From Berghia stephanieae (lineage: Eukaryota; Mollusca; Gastropoda; Nudibranchia; Aeolidiidae): 64,000 nt of DNA. The translations under genes were made by a program, and so were the position numbers. The notes beneath the pieces are model-generated. The model was not told where the DNA came from, made no database searches, and was given only the letters and a program-made list of their open reading frames with translations. The DNA is taken from NCBI GenBank assembly GCA_034508935.3, contig CM067449.1, positions 37,398,217 to 37,462,216 of the forward strand. The letters run 5' to 3'. Positions within the stretch are counted from its first letter, which is position 1; every line of letters begins with the position of its first letter. This document shows positions 59,183-64,000 of the stretch, in pieces.

Positions 59183-60062
59183 TTTTTTTACGAAACCTGC
59201 CAAAACACGCCGAAACCCGACAAAGTTATGGGAAGTAGGCAGCAGTGGGGAGTGAACCTGGGACTAGGTTTCGTAAAAAAAAAAGCAATTATTTTTTTAC
59301 GAAACCCGACAATATCCGACAAAGTTATGGAAAGAAAGTAGGCAACAGTAGGGGAGTGAACCCGAGACTCAGGGAAGTGTACACCAGTCGGGAGTGAACC
59401 TGAGACTAAGGTTATCGGCCGGTTTCGGCGGGTTTCGTAAAAAAAAGAATTAGTGCTTTATTACGAAACCCGCCGAAACCCGCCGAAACCCGACAATATT
59501 CGGCAAAGTTATGGGAGTTTGGCAACAGTGGGGGGTGGTCCTGGGAGTCAGGGAATTGCACACCAATGGGGAGTTAACCTGGGACTGTGTAAAAAGGATA
59601 TCAGTGGGAAATAAACCTGGGACTAAAGGGAGGATACCATTGAAAGTTCAAGCCGGATATGGGAGTTGAGTACCAGAGGAGAATGAACCTGACACTATAG
59701 GAGATGGGCGCCGGTTTCGGAGGGTTTTGTAATAAAGCACTAATTCTTTTATACGAAACCCGCCGAAACCGGCCGATAACCTTAGTCTCAGATTCACTCC
59801 CGACTGGTGTACACTTCCCTGAGTCTCGGGTTCACTCCCCACAGTTGTCTACTTCCCATAACTTTGCTGGATATTGTCGGGTTTCGCCGGGTTTCGGCGG
59901 GTTTCGTAAAAAAGCACTAGTTCTTTTTTACGAAACCCGCCGAAACCCAGTCCAGGTTCACTCCCCAATGGTGTACACTTCCCTGAGTTCTAGGTTCACT
60001 CCCCACTGCCACCTACTTCCCATAACTTTGTCGGGATTCGTCGGGTTTCGTCGGGTTGTCAT
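59183..60062. repeat. Fold-back repeat cluster with ACGAAACCCGCCGAAACC modules
   Basis: The module TTTTACGAAACCCGCCGAAA occurs in both orientations at least eight times. The spacers share AAAGTTATGGGAAGTAGGC, AGTGGGGAGTGAACCTGGGA and their complements. The left part (59183-59700) is mainly in one orientation, the right part (59700-60062) mainly inverted. It looks like a family of small palindromic elements inserted into one another. No coding sequence. Confidence 0.75.
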
Positions 60063-60339
60063 TATGTTGACATCATAGAATTAAACGAATGAGAATACGT
60101 ACGAAGCCTAAAAAGTGTCCACCAATGAAAGCATTCAGCGCCATTTTGTTGTTGGCTGAGAATGTAGTAATTACCATTCATTCGGTATCTATGTCAACAT
60201 AACGACACAAGAAAAACAACAAACAATATCAAAATCCACAATAAAATGTTTCAGAACTGTTGCGTATATGTATGGCACAATGAAGCTGTCAAAAAATGAA
60301 GTTAGAGAATGTGTGTAATCATGTATTTAATAACCTGTA

Positions 60340-61540
60340 ATGTGTTTTCCAACCACCACATCATCTACTACGACAACCACCACCACAATATCATCACTAA
60401 CACTACTACTACAACCACCAGCCCCACATCCTTATCACTACCACTACTACTACACCACCACCAGCACATCATCATCACTACCACTACTACAATCACCACA
60501 ACCACATCGTCATCACTACCACTACTACTGCAACCACCACCACCATATCATCATCATTACCACTACTACCACAACCAGCACCACCACGACTACTACAACC
60601 ATCACCACATCACTGCCTCAACTACTACAACCACCACCACAATAGCATCACTACCACTACTACTACAACCACCACAACCACATCGTCATCACGACCACTA
60701 CTACTACAACCACCACCATATCATTACCATTACCACTACTACTACAACCACCACTACCACCATATCATTACCATTACCACTACTACTGCGACCACCACTA
60801 CCACCATATCATCACCATTACAACTACTACTACAACCACCACAACCACATCATCATCACTACCACTACTACTACAACCACCACCACATCATCATCACTAT
60901 CACTACTACTACAACTACAACCACCACCACATTATCATCACTACCACTACTACTACTGCAACCACCACCACCATATCATCATCATTCAAATATTTTTTTT
61001 TTAAATTGAGCTTTATATAGTGCAATATCTACTAAATGTGCTCAAAGCGTTTTACAAGGGGTCCCTGGTCAACATTAAACATGTAGGACGGGACATGACG
61101 CCTATTAGGCGATATTACAATTTTTCGGACAAAGACAACTCTGTTAACGGCCAGGTACTCATTTTACACCTGAGTACGGTGAGAGAATGTGAGTAAAGAG
61201 CCTTTTCCAAGGACTCAACTATGCGCCGAGCGCGAGGCTCGAACCCAGGACCTTCCGATCCGGAAGCGAGTGTCATACTACTAGACCACATAGCCGCATC
61301 ATTACCACTACTACTACAAACACCACCACCACATCATCATCACGACCACTACTACTACTACCACCACCACCACCACCACCATATCATTACCATTACCACT
61401 ACTACTACAACCACCACCACATCATCATCACTACCACTACTACTACAACTACAATCATCACCACCACCACATCATCATCACTATTACTACTACAACTACA
61501 ACCACCACCAACACCACATCACCTCACTAACACTCAGTAC
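60340..61540. repeat. (CAY)n array interrupted by SINE S2
   Basis: CAC/CAT/ACT triplets at 60340-60990 and 61300-61540, same type and position as in the copy at 309-985. Confidence 0.9.
60998..61298 (-). mobile_element. SINE S2 inside the CAY array
   Basis: A full S2 copy with head GCGGCTATGTGGTCTAGTAG on the minus strand and B box GGGTTCGAGCC. The flanks share ATCATT, too short and too repetitive here to prove a target duplication. It is close in sequence to the 41700 copy. Confidence 0.75.
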
Positions 61541-62379
61541 TACAATCACTACCATTAGGTTTTGGAGCTTTACTTCATTTGAAATAAGGAAACTTCGGAA
61601 TTGTATTTGGCATTGTGTTTATATATCATAATATAATTCTAATCAGTTATCTATTTAGAACTAGATACTATACAATATGTATGCCAAATACCACCCCAAT
61701 TCCCCTTTCTTGTGTGCGGGAATTCCTCTTTCGGCATTGAAATTGAGTGTGAGAGAGTCATCACTACACACATAAACAACAGAAACCATTTAAAAACAAG
61801 ACTATGACACGCAACCACTCACACACAAGGCTATACTATTTATCCTTTTCTCTATATAGAATAGGACAAGACAAACAATAGCTTGACTCTCGCTACACTT
61901 CGTATTGATGTTTGTCGTCTCACGAGTTCAACTCTATGTCGACCCGTCAATATTCCTTTTTGCCTCGGACGTAATCATTAATAGAATGTTGTGTGGTTTT
62001 GACCGTGAAGAAAACCTTAAGAAGTCACATTTATATCATTTTAGAGACATCGTTTTGAATAATTTTGAGTTAAACGAGCGAGCAGCAACTTGTTTTCATG
62101 AACGGCCGATCAGCGCTTGTTTACTTATAGTAACGCGATTCCCAGCCAACATCAAAATGGCGGATATTTTTCTCATCGAGGCCGCTGGTTGGTTAGCCAA
62201 TAAGAGCACCGTACGGTTTCCATTGGGTAAATTCCTTGGTTGACATAGACACCGAATGAATGGTAATTACTACATTCTCAGCCAACAACAAAATGGCGCT
62301 GAATGCTTTCATTGGTGGACACTTTTTAGGCTTCGTACGTATTCTCATTCGTTTAATTCTATGCCCGTGACTAAACTTT

Positions 62380-63000
62380 AACATTGTCCGTTTCGTTCGG
62401 CAACATTTCCGATAGTCATTCTTGCTTTGCACATTTTATATTTATCCAATGGATTTTTTGTTTTCTTGAATATGTTTTTCAAATTTTTAAATAGGCCTAC
62501 TTTCCCCATTCTCATTTCCCTACACTCCCCGTCATACCATCCCTCGTTTTGATCCTGTTACTAAGTTGTTTTCCTACTTGATGAGGTTTGGCAGCAGTCA
62601 AAATTAAGTCTTTTAATTTTGTGATACTAACATTAATAATCTCGTCATCGTCTCCGTCGCTATCAAGTATTTTTAACATTTCAAGCAAATTATCAGTACA
62701 TTCAACTTGTTGCATGTTGGCAATAAACTCCTCCTTTTTCTCCTCCCTCCACTTCATTCTATTTTTGTACATTGTATTGGAATGTAGATCTGGTGAATGG
62801 TTTAAAGTTTGACATGTAAGTTTCAATACAATGGAAGCACGGTCGGAATAAGCATTAAAATCGTTCACAATAAAATTGTTTACTAAAGGTAATATGTCTA
62901 ATGAACACAACGCATAGTCAATATAATAGCAACATATCGCTGGTTGTGTTATAAACGTCAACTGATCCTTCCCTGACGATAGTGATCTATCATTTCTCAT
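62380..63000 (-). mobile_element. LINE fragment, endonuclease C-terminus
   Basis: A minus-strand frame with YYIDYALCSLDILPLVNNFI and VNDFNAYSDRASIVLKL, which fit the last part of an APE endonuclease (IDYxxxS, then S-D-x-A/P). It is followed by KWREEKKEEFIANMQQ of the linker. A stop and frame changes follow before 62380. It ends next to the right TIR of the P derivative, and its continuation is not on the other side. Confidence 0.5.
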
Positions 63001-63904
63001 TTTTAAAATATTTTTTTTGTGTTGTTTTTTTTGGTTGTACTTGAATAGTGAAATAATTCAATTGTAATGCAGCCATTGTAGATATAGTGGTATCACTGAT
63101 AATATCATGCATAAATCACTGGCTATACTTTACCTAGTTTGTGAGTGTTTATGGTATGCGTACTCACCAGTTCTTCTCTTCAGACCATTCGCCCCACCGA
63201 CTACGAGGAAGTCCTGTGTTATCTATGATTCGCCCCAGGCCAGCACACTAAACTAATGTGTGACATTGAACATTCAAAGTTAATTGAATTTTTTAGTAAA
63301 TATTTTATTTTTTTTACAGAATGGTTTATATGGTCACTATACACAGCCAACGTGATATTTATTAGTTTTCTTTTTCAAATGTAGTCATCCATCAAAGTAC
63401 GTGTTGATTACTGTAGATAGATATCGGTCAAAATGGACGTGATGGCATGGCAATAAATCATGAATATCTATCACGTGTTTTGTGTCCATATATAGAGCGC
63501 ATTGTTACACGTTCGTATATTTTTTTTTTAAAAGAGAGATTGAAAAAAGCAGAACCCCAGTAGTAGGTTGGAATGTCAACAGAAGCAAAATATATATATA
63601 TAATTAATTTAATTAATTAATTAATTAATTAAATTACATAAATCCCATCTGTCGTTGTGCGTGGCTTTCACCACTTTCAACTGCCAAAAGTCTAGCCTTG
63701 TCGTATTATTGACTCTCGCCCTTTCCTTGCAATGTGTTCTGAGTTTGATGAGACTCCAATAGGCTATTTGGAACCATATATAGTACCATTCGACTGTTTG
63801 ACTTCCTTTAAGGAATAAACTTCCAACAAAATCCGTCACTGGGGGGGGGGGGGGGGGGGGTGGGGCGGGGGTAATGTGGTAATGTGTGTAACGTCGGGAG
63901 CAAT
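63001..63904. other. No gene recognised; (TTAA)n and poly-G
   Basis: AT-rich, with TTAA repeats at 63600-63635 and a G tract at 63841-63871. Nothing coding is supported. Confidence 0.5.
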
Positions 63905-64000
63905 ATTCTTCACTATCACTGTCACCCATCCGACCACTGATCATACTTAGCATTGCTTGACCATTGTGACAAGAAGAGATACTGTGCCGCTGAGACAAAC
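63905..64000 (-). mobile_element. Degenerate 5S-derived SINE, cut by the window end
   Basis: The minus strand reads CAGCGGCACAGTATCTCTTC, then CACAATGGTCAAGCAATGCT and CGGATGGGTGACAGTG. The last two stretches follow 5S rRNA from its A-box to its C-box region. Related copies are at 16738 and 42920. Confidence 0.55.

Larger units (their letters stand above)
60074..62363 (+). mobile_element. Nonautonomous P-superfamily element with 125-bp TIRs
   Basis: The inverted repeats at 60074-60198 and 62239-62363 match over 125 bp with very few differences, starting CATAGAATTAAACGAATGAG. Inside the left end is the transposase exon 1 region with its splice donor removed. The core is replaced by a CAY array and the block 61556-61672. 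The right part (61745-62238) is the 3' subterminal region of the full P element at 46427-46925. No transposase. The flanking target duplication is unclear. The 112-residue frame near 61905 is shared with the full element's noncoding 3' region, so it is not taken as a gene. Confidence 0.8.

Noticed and set aside
61905-62243. 112-codon frame
   Set aside because: Lies in the 3' noncoding subterminal region shared by two P-type copies; the other copy does not keep the same frame over its length.

Overview
This window looks like intron- and transposon-rich DNA from an invertebrate animal. The evidence is spliced coding exons with GT/AG borders, tRNA- and 5S-derived SINEs, RTE- and Jockey/CR1-type LINEs, hAT and P-superfamily DNA transposons, and dense microsatellites. 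A mollusc or related lophotrochozoan is my best guess from the repeat style. Nothing in the sequence proves the taxon, and there is no bacterial gene organisation.

The one convincing host gene is on the minus strand, from a start codon at 41090 to a stop at 15778. Six exons with matching splice phases (41090-40661, 33911-33760, 28237-28056, 25557-25461, 19690-19558, 15869-15778) give a 361-residue protein. It has a single N-terminal membrane anchor and resembles the C6orf89 / bombesin receptor-activated protein family. Its introns make up most of 16-41 kb and hold a nearly intact 3.17-kb RTE LINE with target duplications, LINE fragments, SINEs, a MITE, a 49-bp minisatellite and palindromes. 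A second possible host terminal exon lies inside intron 1 (36342-36234).

Left part (1-15.7 kb, downstream of the gene): a truncated P-element derivative, a terminal-inverted-repeat element carrying a zinc-finger-like frame, and a striking pile-up of one ~510-bp retroposed repeat, called S1 here. S1 copies sit inside S1 copies, up to three deep, each bounded by 7-14-bp target duplications. One S1 copy also holds a LINE that itself contains a MITE and a second SINE. A 5S-rRNA-derived insert sits in another S1 copy.

Right part (41-64 kb, upstream of the gene): a nonautonomous hAT inserted about 100 bp before the start codon (2.9 kb, 8-bp target duplication), then a hAT transposase remnant. Next is a nearly complete P-superfamily transposon with a split THAP exon (46.4-51.4 kb), then a broken Gypsy-type LTR fossil (about 51.7-56.6 kb) split by another hAT. 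These are followed by a LINE fragment, AT-rich trinucleotide arrays, a fold-back repeat cluster, and a 2.3-kb nonautonomous derivative of the same P transposon with 125-bp inverted ends. S1-S5 and family C are names made up here for repeats seen in the window. Family assignments rest on reading motifs by eye, without database searches.
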